From Tetrahymena elliotti 4EA (taxonomy: Eukaryota; Ciliophora; Oligohymenophorea; Hymenostomatida; Tetrahymenidae): a DNA stretch of 64,000 nt. A program made the position numbers and the translations under genes. The notes below the pieces were generated by a model. That model searched no databases. It saw nothing but the letters and a program-made list of their open reading frames with translations, and was not told the DNA's origin. The DNA lies in assembly GCA_000231825.2 (NCBI GenBank), contig JH720300.1:676480-740479 (forward strand). The letters are read 5' to 3'. Shown in pieces: positions 27,745-40,852 of the stretch. Position 1 is the stretch's first letter. Every line of letters begins with the position of its first letter.

Positions 27745-30700
27745 ATGAGCTCAGAAAAGGAGTTGAATAAATAAATAGATTAGTTTTTAAAGGATGACGA
27801 GGAATAATTTTCATCTGAAACTTTTGATTCTACAAGATTTTTAGTTTCCATTTTGATTGATCCATCTAAAAAATCTTAAGTATTTAACATTTTACAATTT
27901 TTTTGAGAGAATTAACCATTTATCAAGATTAAAAAAAATTGCCTCAACAAATATTTCTACTTTATCAATTTTTTAAAAATTTGATTTATTTTAATGTTTT
28001 TTATAATTTTTTAGTTGCAAGAGATGTTTGATAAGTTTATTGATAAAGAAAACGAGTGTGAGAACCTCATAACTTAAGTCATCAATTTAAAGCATGAACA
28101 ATTTAACAAATTAATGAGCAAGCCAGATTATTATGGAGTAAGAAATATGATTTTATAAATAAGCAATTATTTGATATCATATAGAATTTAATGATATTTA
28201 ATTAAATAAATAAAAATGTCAATTAAAATAATAGGAATAATATGAAAAAGTGCGTTCAATCACAAGTTAATCAAGAAGAATGATTTTGAAATCTAAAGAA
28301 TATCTTGAGAAGAAAAAGATAGACATGAATACTTATTATATGAACTAAATATATGTAAAAAAAGTTAATGAAGCACTTGAAATGGTAGAAGCTTATTAAC
28401 ATCTTATAGTTATGATCGATAACTTTATTAAAGCTGAGTCATTTTATGAAGCAAGCACTCATTTTAGAGAATCAAGAAATATTCTTTATTCTTTTGATGA
28501 TTAGTAAAGATAAACAATTTTGATTAAACAAATGAAAGAGCAGGACAAACAAAAGGAAGAAGAAATTTTTAAAATCCTTAAGAGATAGCTCTCTTACTAT
28601 TCATTTTATTACAATGAACCACTTATTATCAATGATCACGATGATGATGAAGTTAAAGCCAAATAAAGTTTTGCATTAGAAAGACTCTCAGTAATTCAAA
28701 TTGATGTTACAACTACCTTTTAAAATTCAAAGGAATTTGAGACATTCCTTAAAGACAATTTTAATGTAGATTTATAGAAATATAAATCATTTCAAAATAA
28801 AATAAACTAAATTATTGAAATTCTTGATGATAAAATTTATGATTTAGATAATGATTATGAATAATTCTTTGGTCAGCTCAATCATGAAAATCTTCTTAAT
28901 TATTTACGTAAACACGTATTTTAGAAAGAAATCAAGATCAAATTGTTAATAATTATTTTTAGGTGATTTTTGTATGAAGTTTGATGATTTTGATAGAATG
29001 GCTTAAGTTTGGGATGAAATAGGAGATGATCTAGATCTTCTTGTGCCTAGTTGCTAAAAGAGTGATTTAATTAATTTGATGATGCTTCTTCACTCATCTA
29101 AAATTGTTGAAAAGACTTCTTTATTATTTGAATAATATTATAAAAGTTTAACTGAAAATATCAACACTTGTTTTAAGTTGCTTCAATTATTTTTTTTATC
29201 AAAATAAATTGATCTAAAAAAAGCTCACTACAAGTTCACCAACACAGGTATTGAGAGATTAAGTTAATTTTTTAACTATAATATACATTCTTTTGTAATT
29301 TAATAGGTATAGAGTACTTTTAGAAATGCAACTTTATAGATCCTTTCAACATTGAAACATTCCATCAATTCACTAAACTAATTATTTGTTTTAGTGCAAT
29401 TATTATTAGAAAATAAATTCTTTTAAGGAAGGCAATCAATAAGCTAGATATTGAGACAGGACCTGATGCAAGATCTGTCTCTCAAATTGTTTCAGTTCTC
29501 ATTTCACAAATTGTCACATGCTTACATACCTTCTTAATAAGACCTTTTGATTCATAAAATGTATGACAAAATAAAAAAAATCTTATACACTCAACATCAA
29601 ATTATAATAATAGAATGAATATAACAATGAGAGCACACATTTAAATCTTTTAATATAAGAATAAATTAAAGATGCAGTGAATCCAAGCATGATTAACTTA
29701 CCTTTTATAATTGGCATGATTAGAGATTCATTTAATATTATCATTGAAAAACTGGTTGAAGTCATATAAAAAGATAAATTCTAAGATGAAGTAGAAATCG
29801 AAGATTTTGTAAAAATGTTATCAAGCAAATTAAAATATTTATTAAAAACATAAAATAAATTTAGGAAATTAACTAGAAAAGTATGATAGAATCATAGTTG
29901 CAATCAGACTTAAATAAATTTTATTAATTTTCATTTAAATTTTACAAAGATTCAATATGTTAGATTTTTGGTTATGACATCAAGAATATGGGGGGCAAAA
30001 TAAACCCTGAATATTTAATTATGGAGACTGCATAGATTTATAATTAATAAAACGAGTCAGTGTAAAGAAGTTCTAAATAATATGATGCTGTAATACAGAA
30101 AATGCTTGTGAAACATGAGCAATCTTTGGTTTCTCTTTACACATCCTCTAAATTCTTGTTCCCTTAAATCCCAATATGTCTTAAAAACATAAAATAATGG
30201 TATTCCTTATACAAAATATCTCCAGTCAAACTCGAATTCAGCGAAGCTATTAATGTGATCAATTATTAACTTCATATTGTGATACAACAGTAAAAATTAT
30301 AAATATTTTGATATTTATTGATGATTTGAAAATAAAATGATAGATCTAATCTCAAATTAAACCAACTTTTCTCGGGAACACAAATAGAAAGCTATCTCAA
30401 AACCCATTAATAGATAATATTCTCAAATCCAGGTTACATCAAATGGATGACAATAAAATTCTAAAAACTTAAATTGACTCCTAGTAATTTAGGAGATATT
30501 ACTCCAATGAAAGATTACGAAAATATGTTAAAATGTAATAAATAATCAATAATAAACATGATAAAACTAATATTTTCATTTTAATAGAAACATATGAAAA
30601 ACTCCTCAATAAAGAAATCTAAATTGATGAAGAATTTTTGTTTAACAAACAATACAGTGTAAGTTATGTAGCAACTCTTCTTGTAACTCTTGAACTGTAC

Positions 30701-31851
30701 ATTAACCAAATCAACAAATTCTTTGAAGATGTAATACAATTTAAATAAAATTTATTTAAATATTTCCTTCTCTAAAAATGATTATTTTTATTTTTTTAAA
30801 TGATTGAATAAGAAGGAATATTTAATAAATTAGTTTTTGGTTTTTTTAAAAAATTACTTTTTAATAGTTCTTAGATAGAGAATATCTTGAGAAATTGAAA
30901 GATCAATTACAGCATTAATATCAAGAAAGTTAAATTTAATAGGCAGGAGGAAGTTAGATATAAGGGGCTTTACAATTTTAATAATTAATTTAAAAAATAA
31001 AGTTCCTTTAAGATTATAATGAAAAACAAAATATTAATGTTGATGCTTATGGTGATTTGGATATTTTTTAGACGCCAATAAACCAAGAATTATTAGCTGC
31101 ATCAATACCAAGACTGATTAAGAATTTTAAATAGTTGCTTTAAATTGCTTCTAAGTGCTATTTTGCTATCAAGATAGAGATACATTTAAAGTTTTTTGCT
31201 TATATTTTCAAAACTTAGAAAAATATGAATGCAATTTAGAGAGCAAAAGAATTTTCAGCAAACAATATTTAAGATTACTACTAAGAATTATACCGTTATT
31301 ACTCAACCATATCTTAGATATTACCACCAGAGACTGTAAAAAGATTATTATAAATTAAAATATAATTTAATAATTTAATAAAAAGCTTGATTTACTCTTT
31401 GATGATTACGTTTACATGTTGAAAAAAAGTATAAAATATAATTACATTTCAGATAAGCAATTTACATTCTAAAACACAAAAACACTAATTAAGGATATTA
31501 AGATATTAGAAAATGAGCTTCTCAAAATTCCTCAAGTAAATTAAAATATTTAAAAACTAAAAAAATTTGATTTTTAAATAAAAAAAGATTTAAAAGAATA
31601 GCAAGTAGTTGGTTGATGCTATTTTAAAGCTTAAACAATTTCTTAGTTTAAACATGGTTGAAGAGAATGAATTACTTGAATACTTAAAGCAAAACACATA
31701 TAAATATTAATATAAACATGTTATAAAATATTTCAACATGAGACCATCTAATGATAAAGAAGTCTAACAAAGAAGATAGATACTTTTTGAAGAAGCCAAA
31801 AAATATTTACTCTAAAAATAAGGAGATAAAGCTTTAAGTGAAAAGAAATGA
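27745..31851 (+). CDS. Probable exocyst complex subunit Sec8 (EXOC4)-like
   Basis: There are twelve exons: 27745-27879, 28015-28137, 28235-28907, 28963-29247, 29307-29560, 29614-29880, 29964-30289, 30344-30534, 30588-30730, 30868-31335, 31386-31535 and 31588-31851. All are phase-consistent and encode 1,092 residues, close to the usual Sec8 length. The N-terminal 200 residues follow the Sec8 plan. There is a short FDSTRFL segment, a helix with EQFNKLM, a second helix ending in a KEYLEKKKIDM-like stretch, then VNEALEMVEAYQHL and an ...FYEASTHF... helix. The rest is all-helical with no membrane span, as in CATCHR tethering subunits. Sec8 works in the octameric exocyst that tethers secretory vesicles at the plasma membrane. 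The match is by pattern, not by search; another tethering subunit such as COG or GARP remains possible. Confidence 0.6.
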
Positions 31852-32475
31852 ATTATTTAAATTTATAATCTTTCAACAAAAAATTCAAAACAAATAATAT
31901 TTATTTAACAACTTTAATATTTTTAATTAAAATATTAACTAATATTATTTTTTTGTTTTACTTAATAATTAAATATTCATAAATGGATAGACTAACTTTT
32001 AATTAATTAATTTTTCAAGCAAGGAGGATAATAATTTTAAAGAATTAACTTTATTCTCATTAACTTGAATAGCAAAAATCTTTAAAATGGAATATTTTGT
32101 TAAATTGAAATGAGTGCTCACAACATTTCTCTAGTTTTAAGTATGTATTTTAAAAACTATATAAATTAACTAGAACAATTTATTGAAATGAATTTGATTT
32201 TTTCTTAAATTTGAAATATTATTTTTACTATATTTTTTCAATAAATTTAGTAAAATATTCTCTTCAGAATTTTAAATTATTGCGTTTAGAGAAGAGGAAG
32301 AAGAGTAAAATATAAATTTATTTCTTTTCCTGAAAAATAGAGCAATGAATAGTAAGATTTTTCTTTTAAAAATTGATTAAAACTCTAGGATTTAACTTAA
32401 TATAGATTATGAGGTTTGCAAATATTTAATATAAAAATATAGTTTTTTAATTAATATAATTTATCTATTTTAATT
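31852..32475. other. Short intergenic between convergent genes
   Basis: About 620 bases between the 3' ends of the Sec8-like and TRIM-like genes. A small spliced reading frame can be drawn from ATG 32110 (exon 32110-32140, intron to 32250, stop at 32331), but it gives only 37 residues and I do not call it. Otherwise the sequence is plain AT-rich. Confidence 0.45.
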
Positions 32476-35400
32476 TCACTATTACTCAAAAGCTATTTTC
32501 AATTTTAAATTGCTTAGTGTTGTTTTTTAAGATGTTTTGTTTTAGAATGCTGGGTACAGTCCTCCCAGAGGAAGGCTATTATAAACCTCTCCAAGAGGTT
32601 AGCCTGGTGTATAAATAATCATAATATTTTTATTAAAATCTAATTCAACTTTTATCTTTAAAGTTTCACGATGAAGTCCATAATTAATTGTGCTACCAAC
32701 AATACTGAACTTTTTATTTTATTTATTTGTTACACCTATTTATTTATAAAAAATATTAAAGTATGTCCTAAACACCTAAAAATTATTTTACCAACAATCA
32801 AGCATGCTGTAGTGTCTTCTCCACAAGCATGTGAGGCGACTGAAGCTGTAATATCCCAACAAATTTTACCATAGTAATAAGGGTATAAAGTTGTAACTAT
32901 ACCTGGTGTGTCATATTGTACTATTATTTCTTTTTCTTTACGAATGATTTATGCACACTCAGAAGGTTCAATAGTTTGTACTTCTTAAGTACATACAGAT
33001 TAGACTTCACTCCATTCTCCACTAATTTTTTCTTCCTCTTATAGATTATTATCTGACTTACCCATAACTTAAGTGCTTTCATTCTTTTATAAATCTTTCA
33101 TTCCTTCAATTTAGTTAGCTTCTTTCTTTTTGGTTTGTACAGCACAAACTCTTACCTTATAGGTTGTTCTTTCAAATAAAATTAAAATTAATTTACTTGA
33201 AAAATATTAATTTGTATTACTTTGGTTGAAGTCCTTCAATAATATATTAAGGAAATGAACCTAAATAAACTTGTTTGAATAATTCTTTTCCACCTATCTT
33301 CATGCCTATATTTTTTAATTATTTTATATTAAATCAACAAAATTAATTTTGAAATAAAATTAAATAGGTATGCTAGTAGCCAAGTAAATAAATAAATAAG
33401 TGACCAAGTAAGCAAAGTAATTAATTACCTATTCCAAACTCAACAGCATATTTAATGTCACCTTGATAATAAGCTGAATGAGTCCATTAGAGCTGATTTT
33501 TATAAATTAAAAATTAATACATAATAAATAAATAAATTAAATTAATAGTTACCATAATTGAGGAACAAGTTGAATATGTTTTTGTAATTACTCTTTTAGC
33601 CAAGGGATTTTTAGCTAGCTCACTATATTGAATAAGATCATGATTAGAAAGCATGTCAGTGATATCATGAAGACTTTTAGCTACTTATTTGCCACCGTTT
33701 GCAGAGCTTTGATAACATGATCTACTTGCTGATTATCTATTGCTATTAGTTGGTTCAAGAGACTTTTTAGTCATTGAGGGAGATCTTTTGACAGGAGTAT
33801 TTTATCTGTTTATAAATTATAATAAATTACTTTTTAAATAAACGATATAAGAATTTTTACTAGTTTTATAAGGAGCTAGATTATTGCTACACTCTTGATC
33901 TGCTTGACTCTCTTTATGTTGAATTTTAGTGTTCTCTAGCTGAAGATACTGTTGATTGTGTTGATGATGGTATATTTTTATTCGTTCTGTCTGGGACCTT
34001 GCTTGGTTTATTTGAGTTTGTAGATTAGTAATTTGAATCCGTTGGGGATAATTTTTGTTATAAAGACTATGAATTAGTAATGTTTGATCTTTAATTTTTA
34101 GTTGAAAGTTAATCATTAATACCAACTCCACCAGATAAGGTAGCTGCTGGTGTACCAATATTTTCACAGAAACTAGAAACTTAAGAAATACCAAAGTTTC
34201 CAATATTAGAAGAAACAGCTTTCTTAGCTGAATGTTTACCTTTTTCAGATTCTATGGTGCTAGAAATTATAGATTGATTAGAATTATTATATGATGTGCC
34301 TCCACATTTAGCTGAAACAATAGAGTTAAAATCAATAGAATTTGTTAGCGGATTTACATTCAAATTCGAAAAACTTCCATTACTTTTATTTGTTTAACTT
34401 GTAACTGTGCTTGTTTTTCTAGTTGTTTATTTGGGAGTATTTAATCTGTTATTGTTTTAAGATAAATGTGCCCCAGATGCTACTTATGTATTATTGCTTA
34501 GCTAGCTTAAACTACTGTTGCTAATCATTTAAGCCAGAGAGGATGAAGATGATATTTATCCTATTGTATTTTGAATAGGATTTTATTATTTTTCTACATC
34601 AGTGATTTCGATTTCCTTTTACGAAGCATTTTATGACGAATCATTGCTATTCTAAGAGGAGTTCTTACCAAATATGTTGCTTTAAGAGTTACTGTGAGGA
34701 CTTTTCAAATTATTTTTCCTAGAGAAATCCTGCTTGATATAGTTTTAGTTAATTTGATTGCTATTTATTGCTTAAAATAAGTTAAGATTGCTCTTTGAGG
34801 GGAGAGTCTATTCATCTATTATTAATTATTTGTTTTTATAAAAATTAAAATACTTAATATAAATTGATGTAATTACCTTTCAATCCTTTGAGAGATAGAG
34901 ATAAAAATAAAAGTTTAGCTTCTTCAAACTAGGTTATTTCTACAGGAGAAATTTAACCTTAAAGGTTTGGAGAAGTTATGTACATATCAGAGAGTTAAGT
35001 GAAATTGTTGATTGATTTTTTTGTATCAAAGCTAAGTGTTTCTTTGTATTTATTTATGAAGAAAGGAAGAGATCCAAGTAAATCAAATTTATAATATTCT
35101 TCTGAGTTAATAGCAGCATACATCAAATTGCTTAAGTTTGTTTATTATTCAATTTTATTTAAAACTTCTTTCATATAATCTTAAACTTGAAGTTGCTTTT
35201 GAGAGATATTATTTTCAACTTGGCGGAGTATTTAATCCTCCTTCGCTTTCAACAACATAATTAAATCCTAAATTTAGCTTTAAATGTGCTTTTTTGCATT
35301 TTGCTTTACTTAATTTAACTAGCCAACAACATGTTACAAAGTATCAGCTTCATTTCGGAGCATATTCTTTTAAAGTTATAAATTTTCAACATTTAAAAAT

Positions 35401-36266
35401 AAATTGTGGATAAAATCTCTGTGGGCTATGTCAACATTTATAATGTTCCCCGAACAGGTATTCAAGTGTTTATGCGAGCAAGAATCACAAAGTATTTCAT
35501 AATCTTTACTACAAATTTTCTTATAATTCTCATTGATATGTATTTTACATTTATTAGATTTTATAGCGGCTTTGCCAGATTCGTTTGATAAACTAACATT
35601 AGATGAATTAAAAATAGAGTCATTATTACTATTATTAGTACTACTGTTATGTTTCAACTCAAAAAGTTTCAACTTGTTAACTACTTGTTACTAAAAATAT
35701 GAAGAAGGGATTCTTTGTATAGAGTGCTTTAAATAATCACCAACTGAATGAATAATATCGCAACAAGATTCACACAAGTATTAGCTTTAATTCACATTAC
35801 TTAATTAGCTATAATCTTAAAATAATAATCTGCTAGTACTTTAATTGTTCTTTTCTTTACTAAATGTATTCTTACTACATGTCTCACAGACACATATAGT
35901 TTTTATATTTTCAGAATTGCATCTTCCACAGTTAATTTTAACCTAGAATTTTTATGTTTGAATATCTGTTTAAGATAAATCAGAAGAAGTATCTAGTGTT
36001 TTTGTTGCTTGCAAATTATTAACTAATTTTGATTGCTATACAGACTCTATTAACATTCCTAAATACATATTCTTTCTTAATTTATTATTCTTCACTTCAA
36101 AAATACAGTTTTAGCAATCAAAAATACGCTCAAATATCCCTTCTGTAGAATTTATTAACAATGATTCTACGCAAGCTCTACATATTACTTTACCGCAACA
36201 CCCTGTATGCTAAAATGTATCTTCATTAAGCTATAGTCCACACCTTATACAATCAAACAAAGTCAT
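32476..36266 (-). CDS. TRIM-type protein: RING, two B-boxes, coiled coil, FN3, SPRY
   Basis: There are seven exons: 36266-34877, 34815-33861, 33805-33553, 33492-33429, 33305-33221, 33168-32792 and 32735-32476. All phases agree and give 1,127 residues. A RING-like zinc site occupies residues 6-54 (C6-x2-C9, His20, Cys23/24, C29-x2-C32, C51-x2-C54). A Cys-rich B-box 1-like region lies at about 110-165. B-box 2 is at about 240-275 (C-x2-H, then C-x7-C-x2-C, His pairs). A coiled coil covers about 290-380, followed by some 400 residues of Ser/Asn/Gln-rich linker. A fibronectin type III domain lies at about 835-960 (WTHSAYYQGDIKYAVEF, then TTYKVRVCAVQ). A SPRY domain spans about 985-1127, with the typical VELDFNKN strand and LGGLYPAF ending. 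TRIM proteins are usually ubiquitin E3 ligases. The architecture is clear; the substrate is unknown. Confidence 0.9.
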
Positions 36267-37842
36267 ATAATCAAATGAATAAATAATTGAATTAATTAAT
36301 GTTTTCTTTAGAAAATTTTATATTTATGAGAGCAGATAATAAAAGAACTACTTAGGTAAGATTTATCAATAATAAATATAACTATTTATATTCTGTTTTA
36401 GTTTACTTTATGCTCCTTTACTATAATAATTTTATGAGTTATCTATATATCTATCTATTTATATGTTGTACTATTAATATATTTTTAGAACCTAGAGATT
36501 ATGTTCAAAATGTTGTTTTTGATTAAAATTTTTAAATGCAAATTTTCTTTCTGGTAAACTTTTTCCCTAGTATCAATTTGCTATTAATATTTTAAGAAAG
36601 ATCATAAATAGTTTAATATTAATGTATAGCTTTTAATCTATAAATTTAGGATTATCAATTTAAATTTTTGTTCATATTCTTAATTCATAAAAGAATATCA
36701 TTTCTATTTAAGTATCTATTCATTTAATAAAACTTGTTAACGAATATATTTTTAAAATTTTACATTTCAAATAATAAACTAATTCAAGCAAAATTTTTTT
36801 CTTATTTTAAAATTCAGTCCATTTCATTATTTATTTATTCAAATATTTAAATTAATCTACATATTAAAAATATCTAAAAAAAGAATTTCTAAAACTAAAA
36901 GCTTAAATTTATTATTTCTTTATTTCATTTTCTTTTTAGAAAAATATTAATTGATTAAGTACTTCAAACTAAAAAAACTTTATTTAAATAAGCTTACATA
37001 ATTAAATTTTTACATACAATTTCCTTTAAAAACTAATTTTTTATTAAATTAACTTTTTATTTGAGGATTTTGTTTAAATAATTTAACTCAAGATATTTAT
37101 TTTTTTATTTTTCTTTATTAATTTAATTTAATATCCAATAATTATTTTTAATGTCTTAAAATTTATTTTTTAAATTAAAAACAATATTTAAAATAAAATT
37201 AAAAGTTTACTATTTAAAGTAAAAAAATCAAGGTAAGAAATATGTTTATTTGAAGACTAACAAGCTAAGACTAAATAAATAATATAAAATAAAAATGAAG
37301 TTTTTGGGAAAATAATGGCTTAAAACCATATTAAAAATGACAGTTTGTTCTAAAATTGAGGAAATAAATACTTTAAAACTAATCAAAAAAAGATTTTTGA
37401 ATAAAGTAAGAAAATTAAAAGATTTTAACATCCTAAAGAAATTAAATATGTTTTCAAATACTTTAGGAAAAGGATGACATTGACTTCTATTTTGTAGAAA
37501 AATTTTTACAATTTCATCATTTTTTAATTATTTTTTAAATCAAATACTTGAATTTTAATATTTAAATTTTCAATTAAATTTATCAATATGAAAAGATAAT
37601 GAATTTAATTAATTAACTAACTAACTTATGTAGAATATTTCAAAATACAATTTATAAATAAATAAAAGTTTTAATTTATAAGACAAAGAAAGAAAAAATT
37701 TATATTATGGCAAAATTAATTCTTTATTTTTAATGTTTATATTATTAAATTGAAATTATATTAGAATGGTTCTTTTTTATTTTATATATTTTTTATTCAA
37801 TCAGTCAACAAATAGATTCTAACTAATTATTAATTCTCTCAA
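36267..37842. other. Intergenic, same-strand spacer
   Basis: About 1.6 kb between the start of the TRIM-type gene and the end of the importin gene. It is extremely AT-rich and dominated by A- and T-runs. The standard-code ORF at 37246-37431 is low-complexity and not convincing. Nothing else is seen. Confidence 0.5.
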
Positions 37843-39717
37843 TCACTCACTTGATTCTTCGAAATCAAAGAAATCATTGATAAGCTTAACTACTTTGTTG
37901 TAAACATAATCACTTGAGTGATTTTAGAGATTTTGAATAATATCAATAAGACTTGTACTGCAAATTTAGCTAAGAACAATGCTTTCTTGTTCTTCTCCAT
38001 CTAATTAGCTTTCTCTATCAAATGTTAGCAAGATATGGAGGATATCAATAGATTTTATGATAATGTATTCGTTGTTTTCTTCTTTTAATACATTGTTTAT
38101 CACTTGAATGAAATCTTTTTTGATGAGATTTGATATTTGTTACTTAGAAGCCTTCTCTAATGCATTAAATAAGCCTTATAAAAGCACACTTTTAACTTCT
38201 AAGGTATCAATAACTATTAAAGTAAGAATTTTATTTATTAAAGCATTGTCATTAAATATGATATCAATATCTTATTGGGTGCATGAAAGAATATTGCTTA
38301 AAACCCATCCTGCTTTTTTTCTAATAGTTTTTTCTTTAGTTTCCAAGCAAATAAGTAAACTCTTATTAAACTCTTTCTCTAAAATAACCTATAATGAATT
38401 AAACGTAATAAATAAAATTCAATCTAATAGAAAAAGTATTTATTTACTTTAGTAAAAGACTCATTAAGATGAATTAAATTTCCAACAAATTCTAAAATAG
38501 ATTCTAAATAATATTAGTTGTGAGTAGATAAAATCAAAAAAATGAGATTCATTAATTTGCTGTTGAATTAAGTTCTAAGAATAGTAGCATTTTTTTCTTC
38601 CTTGGAGATGTTATTGATAATTTTAATCAAATTAAAAATAATTTCATCATTTTTGATCTCTGAGAATTCATTGATTGTTGATAAAATTAATTAAACCTAA
38701 AATTAAGATTAATAAATGTTTCATTTAAAATATTATAAAAATAAATTATTTACACTCTATTCATCCATGTTCTTTATTTAATCAGTGATATTTAAGTATG
38801 TGTAGCTTATTTAGATTATTATTTCCTCATTGAACTTCTTCTACTCAAGAATGTTTGTAATCTTTCTAATCACATTTGCTTCATATATTTTAGGTGTATA
38901 ATTTGGATCACCTGCTAAATTACTTAAACACCAAAAAGCCTAATTTGTTCAATTTCCGCAAAAAAAGATATTAATTAAATGTTTACTAAATTTCAATCAA
39001 TTATTTCTAAATATTAATTACTGCATTTATGGATTCTATCTTTTCAGCTTCTAAAATCAATAAAAGATTTTACACAAGCTCATTTGGTAAATTTTCATAT
39101 TTTGTTAAATCAAAAGAGGGTTCGCATGATAAATTAGCTAATATCCAGCATACATCTATTTGAAGTTAGCTATATTATGTAAATCCAGGTCTTAATAAAG
39201 CACAGAGATACTTAACTACATCTGTATTTAGCAAGTATTTTTAGCTTCTTGACTCCTAAGAAAGTTCTTTCATTTTACTTATTGATTGTTATAATTAATC
39301 CAAGTTAGATTCTTTCTCTGCTAAGTAGAATATTTGTAAACTCTCTTGGCATTGCTCTTCACACTTTAACAAATAAAAATTTTAGTTAGTAAGTACTGTT
39401 GATCAAGGGTTTAATTTGTCTTATAAAGAAGTTGAGAATCGCAAGTAATGAATGATAACAACTTAAATTCATGTAAATCAATATAAAAAATATACCTTTA
39501 AGATGACATTCTACTTAAACACTCTAATACGCTTTTGCTGAAGAGCAATATTTGTCTTGGATTTTCTAATATCCTCACGAAAGTCCTCCTTTTTATAAGA
39601 GATCATCTTTTTAACATCTTCATTTTCTTCTTTGGAAAGAGAAACACTTCCAAAAATAGAATTTTAAGTGATATTAGTTTAAATCAAAGAGGCTGTAGAA
39701 TTTTCTAAAGTAGTCAT
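37843..39717 (-). CDS. Importin alpha (karyopherin alpha) family nuclear import receptor
   Basis: There are five exons: 39717-39496, 39363-39022, 38939-38754, 38696-38448 and 38388-37843. All are in phase and give 514 residues, the normal size for importin alpha. Residues about 40-72 are a basic region fitting the importin-beta-binding domain (KEDFREDIRKSK, then QQKRIRVFK). The rest is armadillo repeats with the W-x-x-x-N signature that binds nuclear localisation signals: VCWILANLS, AFWCLSNLAGDPNYT and AGWVLSNI. One expected site reads SYTYLNIT, with Trp replaced. The acidic C-terminus (FFDFEESSE) resembles the CAS-binding end. The protein carries cargo with classical signals through nuclear pores with importin beta. 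It is a divergent family member; ciliates have several, some specific to one of the two nuclei. Confidence 0.9.
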
Positions 39718-40852
39718 TGTTATAACTTATTATTTATTGCTTAAATTTTAAATTCTCTGATGCTAATTTTTTGATGCTTACTACGACTAAAATACTATCT
39801 ATCCTTCTTTAAAAGATAATTAAATTAATACAAAAATTAATTAATATTTATCAATTTAAATTGTGTAGAATTTTTAATACTGCGGTTTGCTTGATCAAAA
39901 AACAGCTACTAATTTATTAATTAATTGATTAATTTATAGATCAATCAATATTAAAAATAGCAAAGAAAGCTAAAGCAAAAATTAGCTCAAAAATTATTAA
40001 ATTTGGCAAGATTAATTTATTTTTTTCTTTTTTTTTGCATTCATAAATGATAAGACCAAATTGATAGAGACTTAAAAGAATATTAATATTTTCTTTCTTT
40101 TGAATTCTATGGTAAGAATATTTATTCAACCTAAAATCAAAAGTAAATCAGATCTATTTTATTTTTCTAAATTTCTAATTTTTTCTGATATTAATTAGAT
40201 TAAATTTAAAATCATTTTTGAATTCTCTAAAAAAACCTTTCCAAAAGTCTTAATTAAATTTACAAAATTAACTTTAACTTTAATAAATTATTTCAAGTAA
40301 TTTTAATTTTAAATTCATTATTTTTAATTTTTGAAAAAAATAAAGTTAAAAAAAAACAAAAAATTAAATCTTTAGGAATGTTAATTTTTTTAAATTCAAT
40401 ATATTTTATTAGTTTGAAGGTATAATTTTTATTTTAAATATTAAGTAAAAAATCAAAATTATTAATTTAAAAACTTTAAAAATAGTTTTGCTTATTCAAT
40501 TAATACTAAATTTATTTCTTTTAACAAAATTTTTCTATTTTATAATATCTCTACATTTCTCTAATTAAAAAATTTTCTAAAGTTTTACAGTGAATAAACA
40601 TTTCTATCAAGAAATTTAAAGGAATAAAATAAAAATTGAATTCAACCAAAATAATAAAATTTGAAGGAATTTTAATCTAAATTAATAATAATTTGTTTAC
40701 ACAACTAAAATATAGTATATATCAAAATATTAGTGAAAAATTGTTTTATAAATATATTAATTTTTTTAATCTTTAATTTTTATTTAAAAAGTAGGGCAAA
40801 ATTAAACTTTTCTTGTTAAATAAAATTTTAACTTTCTTATCTTAATTTTTTC
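39718..40852. other. Intergenic, same-strand spacer
   Basis: About 1.1 kb between the importin start and the carboxypeptidase stop. The composition is AT-rich. A 62-codon standard ORF at 39941-40129 is hydrophobic and Lys-rich at its ends, and has no support from splice sites or family pattern. No other feature is seen. Confidence 0.5.

Noticed and set aside
32110..32333. Small spliced frame starting MSAHNISLVL between two convergent genes
   Set aside because: The best donor yields only 37 residues; the alternative donor gives a longer frame that would run antisense through the neighbour's last exon.
32540..32610. G+C-rich segment with strong nested hairpins (AACCTCT/AGAGGTT and GGCTA/TAGCC), looking like a small structured RNA
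   Set aside because: It lies inside the last exon of the TRIM-type gene and encodes the conserved C-terminal SPRY strands on the minus strand, which explains its composition.
32671..32874. Plus-strand 67-codon ORF
   Set aside because: Antisense to the FN3-SPRY exons and an intron of the TRIM-type gene.
33817..34203. Minus-strand 128-codon standard-code ORF rich in Gln and Asn
   Set aside because: It is in a different frame from the TRIM-type exon, which is open in code 6 and joins in phase on both sides.
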